64,000 nucleotides of DNA from Bacillus sp. FSL K6-3431 (GTDB lineage Bacteria; Bacillota; Bacilli; Bacillales; Bacillaceae_C). Of the stretch, positions 37,618 through 46,439 are shown piece after piece. The stretch is taken from positions 2,852,001 to 2,916,000 of the forward strand of contig NZ_JBBOCT010000001.1 in assembly GCF_038002605.1 (NCBI RefSeq), written 5' to 3'. Under the pieces are notes generated by a model. The model ran no database searches. It was given only the letters and a program-made list of their open reading frames with translations, and was not told the DNA's origin. Position numbers and translations under genes: made by a program. Position 1 is the stretch's first letter, and each line of letters begins with the position of its first letter.

Positions 37618-37833
37618 TCATCCCAGCAAAGTGTTGTATATTTTCCTAGCCTCAACCGGATTACTTGAACCGTGAATAAGTGCACGACCGTCTTTAAAAA
37701 ATACTGCTCGTTTACCTTCTTTAAGAACAAATACCAATAAGGGATTGCTATCAACTTTATATCCAGCCATACGCCATTGATCTGCGAGTTTTTCCAATAA
37801 CAGACCTTCGTTCCAATAATTATTACTATTCAT
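37618..37833 (-). CDS. Small protein resembling the C-terminal tail of ThiF/MoeB
   Basis: A 71-residue ORF with a good GAGGAG site 6 bp before ATG 37833. From about residue 30, LLVFVLKEGKRAVFFKDGRALIHGS and NPVEARKIYNTLLG resemble the last beta-rich segment of Bacillus ThiF/MoeB/HesA-type E1-like proteins. No Rossmann or adenylation part exists upstream. It may be a remnant, or a free-standing small domain that kept its own translation signals. Function is unknown. Confidence 0.55.
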   Translation of the reverse strand: MNSNNYWNEGLLLEKLADQWRMAGYKVDSNPLLVFVLKEGKRAVFFKDGRALIHGSSNPVEARKIYNTLLG

Positions 37834-37991
37834 GCCGATCTCCTCAGAATCTACCACCTTTCATCAAAGCCTTATTTTGTCCATCAGCTAAAATAGTCAT
37901 TTCCAGCTAATTTACCCTCTATAACATATTTACTATTACCTAAATATCAGTTATTCTTTGTCTATTAGCAAATAGAATTGTGTGGTGATCC

Positions 37992-38567
37992 ATGATGAGG
38001 AAAGTATCGGCAAGTTGTTTCGTATTTATCATCGTTATGAGTGTTTCCTTATGGATTCTAACCGGAAAATGGATGAGTGATGGCAAGCTACCAAAAGCAA
38101 ATGGGAAAAATAAATTTGCAGTTATTCTTGGCGCAAAAGTAAACGGGGAAACTCCTTCTCTTTCTTTACAATTTCGGCTTGATGCTGCATTAAAGTATGC
38201 GAAAGAATATCCTAATATAAAGTTAATTTTATCAGGAGGTCAAGGCCCTGGGGAAAATATCACCGAGGCTGAAGCAATGAAAAGGTATTTAATCGAAAAC
38301 GGCATATCAGAAGATCGATTGCTTCTAGAAGAACATTCTACCTCTACATATGAAAATATTCTCTTTTCAAAAAAGCTATTACCAGCTTCGATTAATACCA
38401 TCACAATTATTACTAGTGATTTCCACTTATCAAGAGCTAGAATACTTGCCAGTACTCTTGGTCTGCAATCAGATGCAATCTCCGCAAAAACTCCGAGGGC
38501 AGTTGAGTTTAAATTAACCACTAGGGAGCGACTCGCTTTACTGAAAACATCCGTTTTCGGAAAATAA
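37992..38567 (+). CDS. DUF218 (YdcF/SanA/ElyC) membrane-anchored protein
   Basis: This 191-residue protein has an N-terminal membrane anchor (residues 7-27) and a DUF218 domain outside. Core motifs are AVILGAKVNGETPS, LILSGGQGPGENITEAEAM, STSTYENILFSK and IITSDFHLSRA. The family is linked to envelope and vancomycin-related phenotypes (SanA/ElyC), but its enzymatic role is not defined. The start at 37992 or the second ATG (37995) both follow GTGGTGATCC. Confidence 0.85.
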   Translation: MMRKVSASCFVFIIVMSVSLWILTGKWMSDGKLPKANGKNKFAVILGAKVNGETPSLSLQFRLDAALKYAKEYPNIKLILSGGQGPGENITEAEAMKRYLIENGISEDRLLLEEHSTSTYENILFSKKLLPASINTITIITSDFHLSRARILASTLGLQSDAISAKTPRAVEFKLTTRERLALLKTSVFGK

Positions 38568-38674
38568 TGACTAGCCTTATTATAGCAGAAAAGCGGACGA
38601 ACATTGTACGAGAGTCCAAATCACTTTCCGCTTTTACGATTAAAGAGAGCAACTCGATAAGGAGAACTAAAGCT

Positions 38675-39727
38675 ATGTTAACGATCATGCAACTAGAAAA
38701 AAGAACACAAAATAATATATTGTTTCCACCTATTGATTTAGAAATAAAAAAAGGTGAAACCATTGCGATTCATTGCAACGCCGAATTAGGTAATAAACTG
38801 ATTCACATCATTATTGGAGATGTTCCTTCATCCGGCGGTGACATTCACCTTCAAAAAACAGCGCTGGATAAGCAGACTTTTTTTCTTCATATTGGTCTTT
38901 CCTTGCAAGCGGATGCTTTATATGAACGTTTGAGTCCTCATGCATACTTACATTTTTTCAAAAAATTATATGAGGTCCAGGTGGATGTAGACGAAATACT
39001 TGATAGGATTGGATTAACTGATAAGAAAATGATTCGCTCTGAAAAGCTAACATATTCTGAAAAAAAGCGGCTTCATCTCGGACGTACGATTTTACATAAC
39101 CCTGAATTCATCATGATGGAAGATCCCGCCCAAAACCTTGATATGGAAAGTACAATTATTTTACATAGATTGATTGCTAGCTTAGAAGAACAAGGAAAAG
39201 CAATTTTGATCACTACAGGTAATTTAGAAAATGCCGTTTCTTTTACAAATCATGTTTATCGTTTAGATAATTCAGGATTAAAAAAGCTGGAATTAGCTGA
39301 CGAAGATGAGGAGACGGTTATTGAAGAAGGCGACAAAAATACAAATAAACTTGTCCAGGAAGAGACGGAACTGGAAACGAGTATGCAAATTCGTTTCGAT
39401 AAAATCCCAGCAAAAGTAGAGGATAAATTAATTTTATTTGACCCTACTGAAATTGACTTTATTGAAAGTAATAGCGGCGTTACAAATTTGCATGTAAAAG
39501 GCGAAACATTTCCTTGCACACTTACATTAAATTCGCTACATAATCGATTACAACCATTCGGATTTTTTCGCTGCCATCGTTCATACATTGTCAATTTACA
39601 AAAAGTTCGAGAAGTTATTACGTGGACTCGGAATAGCTACAGTCTAATTCTCGATGACCAGAAGAAAAGTTCCATCCCATTATCGAAAGGAAAGCTGGAC
39701 GAATTAAAAAACATTATTGGCATTTAG
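38675..39727 (+). CDS. Transcriptional regulator: degenerate ABC domain fused to LytTR
   Basis: From ATG 38675 (AAGGAG upstream; the longer reading from 38567 lacks a site) the protein has 350 residues. Residues 1 to about 215 have ABC-ATPase layout, but all ATP motifs are lost. Walker A reads CNAELGNKL (34-42), the signature is TYSEKKR, and Walker B ends MMEDP instead of LLDEP. Residues about 245-350 are a LytTR DNA-binding domain (IDFIESNSGVTNLHV, FFRCHRSYIVNLQKV). It probably controls the ABC transporter directly downstream, perhaps by docking its pseudo-ATPase part on the transporter. Confidence 0.88.
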   Translation: MLTIMQLEKRTQNNILFPPIDLEIKKGETIAIHCNAELGNKLIHIIIGDVPSSGGDIHLQKTALDKQTFFLHIGLSLQADALYERLSPHAYLHFFKKLYEVQVDVDEILDRIGLTDKKMIRSEKLTYSEKKRLHLGRTILHNPEFIMMEDPAQNLDMESTIILHRLIASLEEQGKAILITTGNLENAVSFTNHVYRLDNSGLKKLELADEDEETVIEEGDKNTNKLVQEETELETSMQIRFDKIPAKVEDKLILFDPTEIDFIESNSGVTNLHVKGETFPCTLTLNSLHNRLQPFGFFRCHRSYIVNLQKVREVITWTRNSYSLILDDQKKSSIPLSKGKLDELKNIIGI

Positions 39728-39731
39728 GCCA

Positions 39732-39870
39732 CACGATGTGGGTCACATAGACGTTGCAACAGGAGGCCTGCACGAAGTAGGTCACACAGACGTTGCCACA
39801 GGACGTGGCGTTCTTAGTCAGTGCTCTTTCAGTCAGTGCTCTTTCAATCCGTTCTTAGTTCTTAGTTATT
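39732..39870. repeat. 39-bp-period direct repeat and short tandem duplications
   Basis: CACGATGTGGGTCACATAG and CACGAAGTAGGTCACACAG begin two units (39732 and 39771) similar over about 33 bp. Next comes a 15-bp duplication of AGTCAGTGCTCTTTC, then GTTCTTAGTTCTTAGTTATT. A short ORF through this block is best explained by the repeat. The remainder of the gap to 40060 shows no gene. Confidence 0.7.
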
Positions 39871-40060
39871 ATTCCTTATTCCTACCGACCATCCTAAGGT
39901 GATCTTTCTTTTCTTTGCTCCATTCACCCGGAAATATGCACCACTCAACCTCTGTTATACTCTTTTCAGCGTTGATCTAATGCGGTTTATACGTTTTCGC
40001 CATATGATTAAGTCAGAAAACAAAACTACATGCTGAAAACGAGTGAGGGAGTCGATATTG

Positions 40061-40909
40061 ATGGAAAATATTATTGAAGTAAACCAATTGGTGAAATCTT
40101 TTAGCAATAAAACAGCATTAAAAAATGTTTCATTTGATGTGAAAAAAGGAGAAATTTTTGGATTTCTTGGACCAAGTGGTTCAGGGAAAACTACTACAAT
40201 TAAGATTCTAACCTCCCAATTATTACATACGGCAGGCCATGTAAATATGTTCGGTGGACCCCTGTCAAAAAAGAAAACTCCTTCTATTATGCAAAGAATC
40301 GGTATCCTAACAGATAATAGTGGATTATATGACAGACTAACGGTATATGACAATCTTTTACTCTATTGCAACCTATACAGAATAACCGAGCAAAGAATTA
40401 GCAAAGTGTTGGAACAAGTTAATTTGGCGAGCAAAGCTAAAACTGTCGTCAAAGAACTTTCAAAAGGAATGAAGCAACGTGTCACTCTAGCTCGGGCAAT
40501 AATCCATAAACCAGATCTACTCTTTTTAGACGAACCAACTTCTGCCCTTGATCCTGTCAATTCTAAACATATACACGAAGGCTTGCGTCAATTAAATAAA
40601 GAAGGAACAACTATCTTTCTAACAACGCATGACATGGTTGAAGCAGAAGCCCTATGTGATCGAGTTGCCTTTTTACATAACGGCGAAATCCAGGCGCTCG
40701 ACACACCGCAAAACTTACGGTTACATTATGCCGATTCAGCAATTACCGTATTATTAAAGGACCGACGGACTGTTTCTATTGATAATAATGAAGCAGGAGC
40801 GGAAAAAATCTATCAATTTATTAAAAACGGTGACTTGCTTTCTATCCATTCCAACGAGCCGACATTAGGGGATATTTTCGTGAAATTGACTGGGAGGGTT
40901 TTACTATGA
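40061..40909 (+). CDS. ABC-2 type transporter ATP-binding protein
   Basis: About 282 residues from ATG 40061, which GAGGGAG supports over GTG 40043. This is a complete ATPase: Walker A GPSGSGKTT, signature LSKGMKQR, Walker B LLFLDEP and the switch His in LTTHDM. The C-terminal extension of about 65 residues is typical of drug/peptide exporters of the DrrA/CcmA type. It overlaps the permease gene by ATGA. It is likely regulated by the ABC-LytTR protein upstream. Confidence 0.93.
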   Translation: MENIIEVNQLVKSFSNKTALKNVSFDVKKGEIFGFLGPSGSGKTTTIKILTSQLLHTAGHVNMFGGPLSKKKTPSIMQRIGILTDNSGLYDRLTVYDNLLLYCNLYRITEQRISKVLEQVNLASKAKTVVKELSKGMKQRVTLARAIIHKPDLLFLDEPTSALDPVNSKHIHEGLRQLNKEGTTIFLTTHDMVEAEALCDRVAFLHNGEIQALDTPQNLRLHYADSAITVLLKDRRTVSIDNNEAGAEKIYQFIKNGDLLSIHSNEPTLGDIFVKLTGRVLL

Positions 40910-41616
40910 CATTTTCATTAAAAAGAATGAACGCTATTTTTCAAAAAGATTGGAAAGACCTCTATAAGAATTCATATATTTTATTTACTTTAGCGATGCC
41001 ATTAGCCTTCGCTGCTTTACTAGGGAGAATAGGTGAAGGTAGTTCCACCTTAAACTCGATGCCAATCACACTCGCGCTTGTCATTGCTGGTGTATTCGTA
41101 CAAGCGGCAATGATCGCTGAGGAAAAGGAAAAGAATACATTAAGAGGTTTACTACTATCTCCTGCAAGTACAATCGAAATTTTTGTTGGTAAAAGCGCTT
41201 TGTCTGCAATCATGACCGTACTCGTGATTATTGGTTCCATTATTCTTAGCGATTATGAGGTAGTAAATATGCCATTATTCGCATTTGTTATTATAATCAA
41301 TATTGTTTTCTATATATCTGTCGGAACAATCCTTGGGTTACTCTCTCGTACAGTAATGGAAACAAGTATTATCGGCATGCCTGTTATGACTGTGTTTGGA
41401 TTAGTTCCTATGTTTGCCTCTATGATTGAAAATAAAACTCTCGTAAGAATGATCGACTTTCTTCCAAGTGAGCGCTTCGATGCTATCTGGATCGCCCTTG
41501 TTACTGGAAAAAGCTTTGGAGAGGTCGGTGTTCATGTTCTCATTCTTGCTATATGGGCTATCATTGCACTGATTGCCACATTCATTATTTATAGAAAGCA
41601 GCAATTTGATAAATAA
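40906..41616 (+). CDS. ABC-2 type transporter permease
   Basis: This 236-residue membrane protein has six predicted helices in the ABC-2 layout, with the EEKEKNTLRGLLLSPAS coupling segment after helix 2. It pairs with the ATPase immediately upstream (4-bp overlap). Export substrate is unknown; DrrB-like transporters often move drugs, lipids or peptides. Confidence 0.9.
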   Translation: MTFSLKRMNAIFQKDWKDLYKNSYILFTLAMPLAFAALLGRIGEGSSTLNSMPITLALVIAGVFVQAAMIAEEKEKNTLRGLLLSPASTIEIFVGKSALSAIMTVLVIIGSIILSDYEVVNMPLFAFVIIINIVFYISVGTILGLLSRTVMETSIIGMPVMTVFGLVPMFASMIENKTLVRMIDFLPSERFDAIWIALVTGKSFGEVGVHVLILAIWAIIALIATFIIYRKQQFDK

Positions 41617-41714
41617 AAGGCGTTTTATTGCAAAACTATAAAGATTTCTGTAAAAAATGAAATTACATTTAAAAAGCTTTATGCAAGTTTTCTTAGAACG
41701 GGAGGTACGAAAAA

Positions 41715-41909
41715 ATTAGGACTAACGCAAAAGCATTTATCCCTATCGTTGCATTATTTTTATTAGCGATTACATTCATATTTGCTTCTACATCCTATTT
41801 TAATTATCAGGAAATCCAGTTGGCCAATGAGCGGTGCTTTGAAGTAGGAGGCAATCCCACGGTAGAGAGGGATTCCAATGATTATTCTTTTTCTTGCGAA
41901 GATAATTAG
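41715..41909 (+). CDS. Small membrane protein with apparent ATT start
   Basis: A 64-residue ORF begins at ATT 41715, 8 bp after a perfect GGAGGT; no in-frame ATG, GTG or TTG exists nearby. It encodes one hydrophobic helix (residues 8-27), then a short polar domain with two Cys: ERCFEVGGNPTVERD and FSCEDN. The CFExGGxPxVE-to-SC pattern suggests an extracytoplasmic disulfide and is reminiscent of small Bacillus membrane proteins. It lies 98 bp after the permease gene and before a terminator. Function is unknown. Confidence 0.6.
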   Translation: MRTNAKAFIPIVALFLLAITFIFASTSYFNYQEIQLANERCFEVGGNPTVERDSNDYSFSCEDN

Positions 41910-41937
41910 CAACTTTTAACATTGTCGCCAAAAAAGA

Positions 41938-41971
41938 GAGCAAGGTCTTCCACTGAATTTAGACCTTGCTC
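41938..41971. terminator. Bidirectional terminator between the two ABC operons
   Basis: GAGCAAGGTCT / AGACCTTGCTC with T-rich flanks on both strands, between convergent units. Confidence 0.88.
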
Positions 41972-41976
41972 CTTTC

Positions 41977-42714
41977 TTAAACTGGTTTTCGATTAAAATA
42001 AAGTATGCCTCCGAACATAAAGGCGAGAAAGCTACCCATTACAACATAAAGTAATGTTTCGATCGGAATAAAAAAAAGGTTCTCAACTGCCCCATTACCA
42101 CCGACTGATAGCATCGTCAAAAACGGCTGCACCCAAGGGTAAAATGGTCCGTATTTCTCAGAATTTGCGACGAGAATATTTGGCATAGTAAAAATCACAT
42201 TAATAGCAAGTGGTGCTGCAAAGCTTGCCCATGCTGTTGACACCCAGAGCTGTAAAGCCGCAAGTGGTAGACATGCGATCAAACCTACAATAGCAATTTT
42301 GCATGCTACAGCAAATGGGAACACCTCACTAATCCCCTTTGCTGAACCAACAATATACCAAGCTGTAATAAATAAGAACTGAGTGATAGCTAGAAAAGTC
42401 ATTACTATGGTACCTTTTGCCAAATAAACTTGCATCCTGGAAACTGGTAGGGCAAGAAGCTGCTTCCACCCTCCTCCTTGATGTTCATATCGGGACACAA
42501 ATGCTGAAAATATACCTGTCAATAGCGGTAAAAATAATAATCCATGGACAAATAGCATCGCCGATAGAAGATGAAGCCACGCGAAGCCCTTTATATTAGG
42601 GTCAGCATTAAAAAAGCCAATCAGTGCCGCTAGTGCTGGACTAACGAAAAGTAGCAACCATATGTTTGATTTCCGGAACTTTAACCATTCCGATTGTATG
42701 ATCCTCATAAACAT
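41977..42714 (-). CDS. ABC-2 permease, lantibiotic-protection type (EcsB/LanG-like)
   Basis: This 245-residue integral membrane protein has six helices. The N-terminal MFMRIIQSEWLKFRKSNIW is typical of LanE/LanG and BcrB-type permeases. It lies 1 bp after a second permease gene and is the last gene of the three-gene exporter. The group protects against cationic peptides or bacitracin-like antibiotics in other Firmicutes; the target here is inferred only. Confidence 0.85.
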   Translation of the reverse strand: MFMRIIQSEWLKFRKSNIWLLLFVSPALAALIGFFNADPNIKGFAWLHLLSAMLFVHGLLFLPLLTGIFSAFVSRYEHQGGGWKQLLALPVSRMQVYLAKGTIVMTFLAITQFLFITAWYIVGSAKGISEVFPFAVACKIAIVGLIACLPLAALQLWVSTAWASFAAPLAINVIFTMPNILVANSEKYGPFYPWVQPFLTMLSVGGNGAVENLFFIPIETLLYVVMGSFLAFMFGGILYFNRKPV

Positions 42715-42715
42715 G

Positions 42716-43393
42716 TTATTTCACATCCCGTTTCATAAAATCAATTGCTCCTAGCAAAAAGAGCAGCATCCCCATCCCGACACCTATTTGCACAAACATG
42801 ATTGGTTCATATCCCTCAGAAAGTAGCAACGGGATATACATAGATAATAGCGCCAATAATATACCTGTTGTAAGTGGCAAAGACTGATTTTTCATCGTTA
42901 TCGACAACCAGGTTTGCAATGCAAGAATCGGTAGAGCTGCAAACAGTGGATAAAAACTGTTTTTTGAAATGTCTTTAATTGGGATATCCATCCCGAACTT
43001 CAGAATCAAACCAAGAATAATCGTCCCAATCAATACGAGTAAACAGGAAATGGCAAGAAGAAGTAAATTCATTACAAACTTTGAAGTGAAAACTGAGAAC
43101 TTTGTTACCGGAAGAGCCAGCACTTGTTTCCACGCATTTTGTTGATGCTCTACACTCGCTGTCATCGATGAAATGATGGCGATCCCTAGCATTAGTGTGA
43201 GTGGGAGCAGCATATTCACATTGATAAGCAAATCATTCCAAAGATCGTATTCAGGTCTGACAAGCCAGTCGTAACGTAAGCCATAATTGACCCCCTGTAG
43301 GCCAATGACACCAAACGGTCCAAGGAATACTAAAAACCAAATCCACTTTCTTTTCAACTTTAATAAGTCCGATTTAAGTATTCGCATGATCAT
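42716..43393 (-). CDS. ABC-2 permease, lantibiotic-protection type (LanE-like)
   Basis: This 225-residue paralogue of the next permease has six helices and the same N-terminal signature (ILKSDLLKLKRKWIW). Each carries the EHQxxxWKQxLALPV coupling segment after helix 2. It overlaps the ATPase gene by 4 bp. Two half-size permeases plus one ATPase is the LanFEG pattern. Confidence 0.87.
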   Translation of the reverse strand: MIMRILKSDLLKLKRKWIWFLVFLGPFGVIGLQGVNYGLRYDWLVRPEYDLWNDLLINVNMLLPLTLMLGIAIISSMTASVEHQQNAWKQVLALPVTKFSVFTSKFVMNLLLLAISCLLVLIGTIILGLILKFGMDIPIKDISKNSFYPLFAALPILALQTWLSITMKNQSLPLTTGILLALLSMYIPLLLSEGYEPIMFVQIGVGMGMLLFLLGAIDFMKRDVK

Positions 43394-44304
43394 AGGCTTG
43401 CTTCCTCTTTGGTCAATTCAAGGAAAATATCTTCGAGCGACATTTTCCGCTCTTCCACACGATGAATCGAAAAGTCTGCCTGAACTAATTCTGCTACCGT
43501 TCTAGCAATAAATGGATTATCCTGTTGTTCTAATAGCATTGCACCATTTTCCCATTCTGCTTTTATTCCTCTTGATAACAAGTATTTCCACGCCGCTTCT
43601 CCGTCGTTTGTCACAATCCGTATATGACTTTTTGCTCTTTGACGAAGTACATCAATGGAATCCTGAAAAATGAGTGCTCCTTTCGTAATAATGCCAACTT
43701 GTGTTGCCATATGGTCGATTTCACTTAATAAATGGCTCGAAACGACGACAGTAATGCCATGTTCTTTAGGCATCTTTTTAATCAACTCTCGTATCTCATG
43801 AATGCCGGCTGGATCGAGTCCGTTCGTCGGCTCATCTAAAATTAAAAGTTCCGGATTAGCAAGTAGGGAAGCTGCAATACCAAGCCTTTGCTTCATTCCT
43901 AGTGAAAATCCTTTCACTGGTCGATTTGCTTCCTCCGTAAGCCGTACGATATCCAACACTTCTTTAATCCGTGCTTTTGGCACATTCAATATGAGCCGTA
44001 AAGCCTCTAGGTTTTCTTTTGCTGTCAAATGACCGTAATAGGATGGCGATTCAACAAGGGAACCGACCTTTCGCAGGATCGCTAGTTTCTCCTTCGTTAG
44101 CTCTTTATTGAACATGCGGATTGATCCATGCGTTGGTCTCATTAGACCCAACAGCATCCGGATGGTTGTTGTTTTCCCCGCTCCGTTCGGTCCTAAAAAT
44201 CCGTAAATTTCACCTTTTTGGATTTCCAAATTCACCCCATTTACTGCCTTGCGTCCTTTAAATCGTTTCGTTAAATTATTTGTCTGTACAATCGTTTCTT
44301 TCAC
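43390..44304 (-). CDS. ABC transporter ATPase, BcrA/LanF-like
   Basis: The start is placed at GTG 44304, where GAGGTG sits at correct spacing, giving about 304 residues. This is a full ATPase: Walker A GPNGAGKTT, signature FSLGMKQR, Walker B LLILDEPTNGLDP and SSHLLSE switch region. The BcrA-type C-terminal domain follows. Together with two permeases it forms a peptide-antibiotic protection exporter. It is separated from the upstream histidine kinase gene by a terminator, so it has its own promoter. Confidence 0.93.
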   Translation of the reverse strand: MKETIVQTNNLTKRFKGRKAVNGVNLEIQKGEIYGFLGPNGAGKTTTIRMLLGLMRPTHGSIRMFNKELTKEKLAILRKVGSLVESPSYYGHLTAKENLEALRLILNVPKARIKEVLDIVRLTEEANRPVKGFSLGMKQRLGIAASLLANPELLILDEPTNGLDPAGIHEIRELIKKMPKEHGITVVVSSHLLSEIDHMATQVGIITKGALIFQDSIDVLRQRAKSHIRIVTNDGEAAWKYLLSRGIKAEWENGAMLLEQQDNPFIARTVAELVQADFSIHRVEERKMSLEDIFLELTKEEASL

Positions 44305-44375
44305 TTTATTCACCTCACAACAATCGTATCGCTCCAAGGTTAAATATAGAGGTGGATGGAGTTTAAATTTTGGTT

Positions 44376-44405
44376 AAAAAAAGAACGAGGTATGAAACCC
44401 CGTTC
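44376..44405 (-). terminator. Terminator of the two-component operon
   Basis: GAACG(G)GG / CC(T)CGTTC hairpin followed on the minus strand by seven T residues. It overlaps the kinase stop codon. Confidence 0.75.
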
Positions 44406-45771
44406 AATTTTCTCCACTTATTTTAATGATTGTGCCGTCTCCATCTGTTTCCATTTCCCAATGCAGGTCCATTTCTTTCAGCATCAGAGAAATAATTGCC
44501 ATGCCAATGCCCGCCCCTTTATTTTCCGACTCTTGTATAAAACCAGGCCCGTGGTCGATAATAAGCAACTTGAAGCCTTTTTCCGTTACCTCTCCTTTTA
44601 TTCCGATATATCCTCCCACTTTCGCATGGCGTACTATATTTTGAAACACATTATCTAATACGCGTTCAAGCCAACTTGAATCCATCTGCCATCTGATATC
44701 GTCTTTTTCAGGTAAATTAATTTCCATGTCAAACCCTTCTCTTTCAAATGTAGGATACCAAGAAGCAGTAATGGTGCGCACTGCCCGAAAAATATAAAGC
44801 GATTCAGGCTTACTCGGATATTTTCCAGTCGAGAGCAATGTGTAGGATAATAAATTATCAATCAACTGTCCCAAATAGGCGATTTTATGATCAATCAATT
44901 GCAAGGATACGTGTCCTTGCTTGCTTAATGATTCTTTTTGCAATGTATAGAGATGACCCCTTAATGTTGTAAGCGGCGTTCTCAGATCATGAGATAGATT
45001 GGCGATTAACTGTCGGCGTAAGTGTTCTTCCTCTTGTTGAAGACCCCGGCTCTCTTTCAGCTTATCAATCATATTGTTAAAAGATTGTTCCAACTGTCCT
45101 ATTTCATCCATTTTATTAATTTTGATTTGATTAGGAATGCCATCTGATTCATGTTGATCCATTGTTTTTCCTAATCTCATTAACCTTTTTCTCATTCGGT
45201 AAAATAAAAGCCATGATATGAAAATAAACAAAGCGAATAATAAAATCACCCCAGCATAAAAGAGATAATAATATCGATTCATCAAGCTATTTTCAGAGAG
45301 ATCAAGCTCACTTCTTGGAATTTGAAACACAATAAAGCCTTTGTTGTTGTCTTCGCCAATAAAAGCTACCGAAGTAAATGGATCTCCGTCATAGCTTTTT
45401 TTCATAAAATCAACCGTATATGTCGCGCTCCAACTAGAAGGTATATCGTTTCGTTCAGGCAAAGAAAATTCCATATTTCCAACTGGATTAACCCAAAACA
45501 AAGACGATTCTGGATAGATTTTCTTTATTTGATCCAATCGTTTTTTTATCTCCTCAGGACTGGCGTTGGTCAATCCTTCCGCTTCTCTATGCCAAATTTT
45601 CTCCAGACTAACTCCATTAATTGATGCTGTTTCACTGTCTTTTTCAAATGAATACCAGACAATTGTAAATGTCGGGATAGCAATGGGAATAAATAGTAGC
45701 GCCGCAAGGATAAGTAGCAAATATCTTGCTACAAGCGAGTGACGAAATTTTGCAACTATTCCTTGTTTCAT
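44404..45771 (-). CDS. Sensor histidine kinase
   Basis: This 455-residue HK has two membrane helices (about 16-38 and 160-185) flanking an extracytoplasmic sensor of about 120 residues. HAMP, HisKA (phospho-His in ANLSHDLRTPLTTLRG) and HATPase_c domains follow. The N box is NVFQNIVRHA, with LLIIDHGPGF and GAGIGMAI as G boxes. It overlaps the response-regulator gene by ATGA. The next operon downstream is an antibiotic-protection-type ABC exporter, its most likely target. Confidence 0.93.
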   Translation of the reverse strand: MKQGIVAKFRHSLVARYLLLILAALLFIPIAIPTFTIVWYSFEKDSETASINGVSLEKIWHREAEGLTNASPEEIKKRLDQIKKIYPESSLFWVNPVGNMEFSLPERNDIPSSWSATYTVDFMKKSYDGDPFTSVAFIGEDNNKGFIVFQIPRSELDLSENSLMNRYYYLFYAGVILLFALFIFISWLLFYRMRKRLMRLGKTMDQHESDGIPNQIKINKMDEIGQLEQSFNNMIDKLKESRGLQQEEEHLRRQLIANLSHDLRTPLTTLRGHLYTLQKESLSKQGHVSLQLIDHKIAYLGQLIDNLLSYTLLSTGKYPSKPESLYIFRAVRTITASWYPTFEREGFDMEINLPEKDDIRWQMDSSWLERVLDNVFQNIVRHAKVGGYIGIKGEVTEKGFKLLIIDHGPGFIQESENKGAGIGMAIISLMLKEMDLHWEMETDGDGTIIKISGEN

Positions 45772-46439
45772 AGCCTTATCCGATATCCTAAACCGCGTAT
45801 TGTTTCAATAATAGTCGGATTTGCTGGATCTTTCTCCACTTTTTCGCGTAAATAACGGATATGCACCATTAATGATTTATCTCCATCTATGTATGATTCT
45901 TTCCAAACGCCTTCATATAACTGCTCTTTCGTTAGTATCTGATTGGAATGCCTGAGCAGATACTGAAAAATTTGATGTTGCTTGCCTGTAAGAAATATTT
46001 CTTCTTTCTTTTCATGATTTACAATTCTATTTTCTACTGGATAAACTGTTATATGTCCCAACTCGACTTTTTCCGGAATATACCGTTGAGTTCTGCGAAG
46101 TAAAACATCAATTCTGGCTAATAGTTCTTCCGGATAAAATGGCTTTGTTAAATAATCATCTGCAAACTCAAGTCCTTGTAACCGATCCTCAACAGATGTG
46201 CGCGCTGATAACATTAAGATAGGCAATCCAGGCTCTGCCGTTTTCAATCTTCTTCCTACCGAGAAACCATCTAGTCCTGGGAGCATGACATCTAAAATAA
46301 CTATATCAACTTCACTTACTTTTTCCACTGCCTTTTCTCCAGAAGCCAACCATAAAACATCATGCCCTTTTTCTTTTAATACATCTATGACCCAATTGCT
46401 AATTTCATGATCATCTTCTATATATAATATACTTGCCAT
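45768..46439 (-). CDS. OmpR-family response regulator
   Basis: About 223 residues from ATG 46439, which GGGAGG supports over the longer reading. The receiver domain has the acidic pair in YIEDDHE, the phospho-Asp in IVILDVMLPGLDG and Lys in DYLTKPF. The C-terminal OmpR/PhoB winged helix contains LTGKQHQIFQYL, SLMVHIRYLREKVE and IETIRGLGYRI. First gene of the TCS operon. A 62-bp repeat cluster lies 130-390 bp upstream. Confidence 0.94.
   Translation of the reverse strand: MASILYIEDDHEISNWVIDVLKEKGHDVLWLASGEKAVEKVSEVDIVILDVMLPGLDGFSVGRRLKTAEPGLPILMLSARTSVEDRLQGLEFADDYLTKPFYPEELLARIDVLLRRTQRYIPEKVELGHITVYPVENRIVNHEKKEEIFLTGKQHQIFQYLLRHSNQILTKEQLYEGVWKESYIDGDKSLMVHIRYLREKVEKDPANPTIIETIRGLGYRIRL

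Noticed and set aside
39717..39902. 61-residue protein gene
   Set aside because: It lies wholly in a direct-repeat block, overlaps the LytTR gene end and has no ribosome site.
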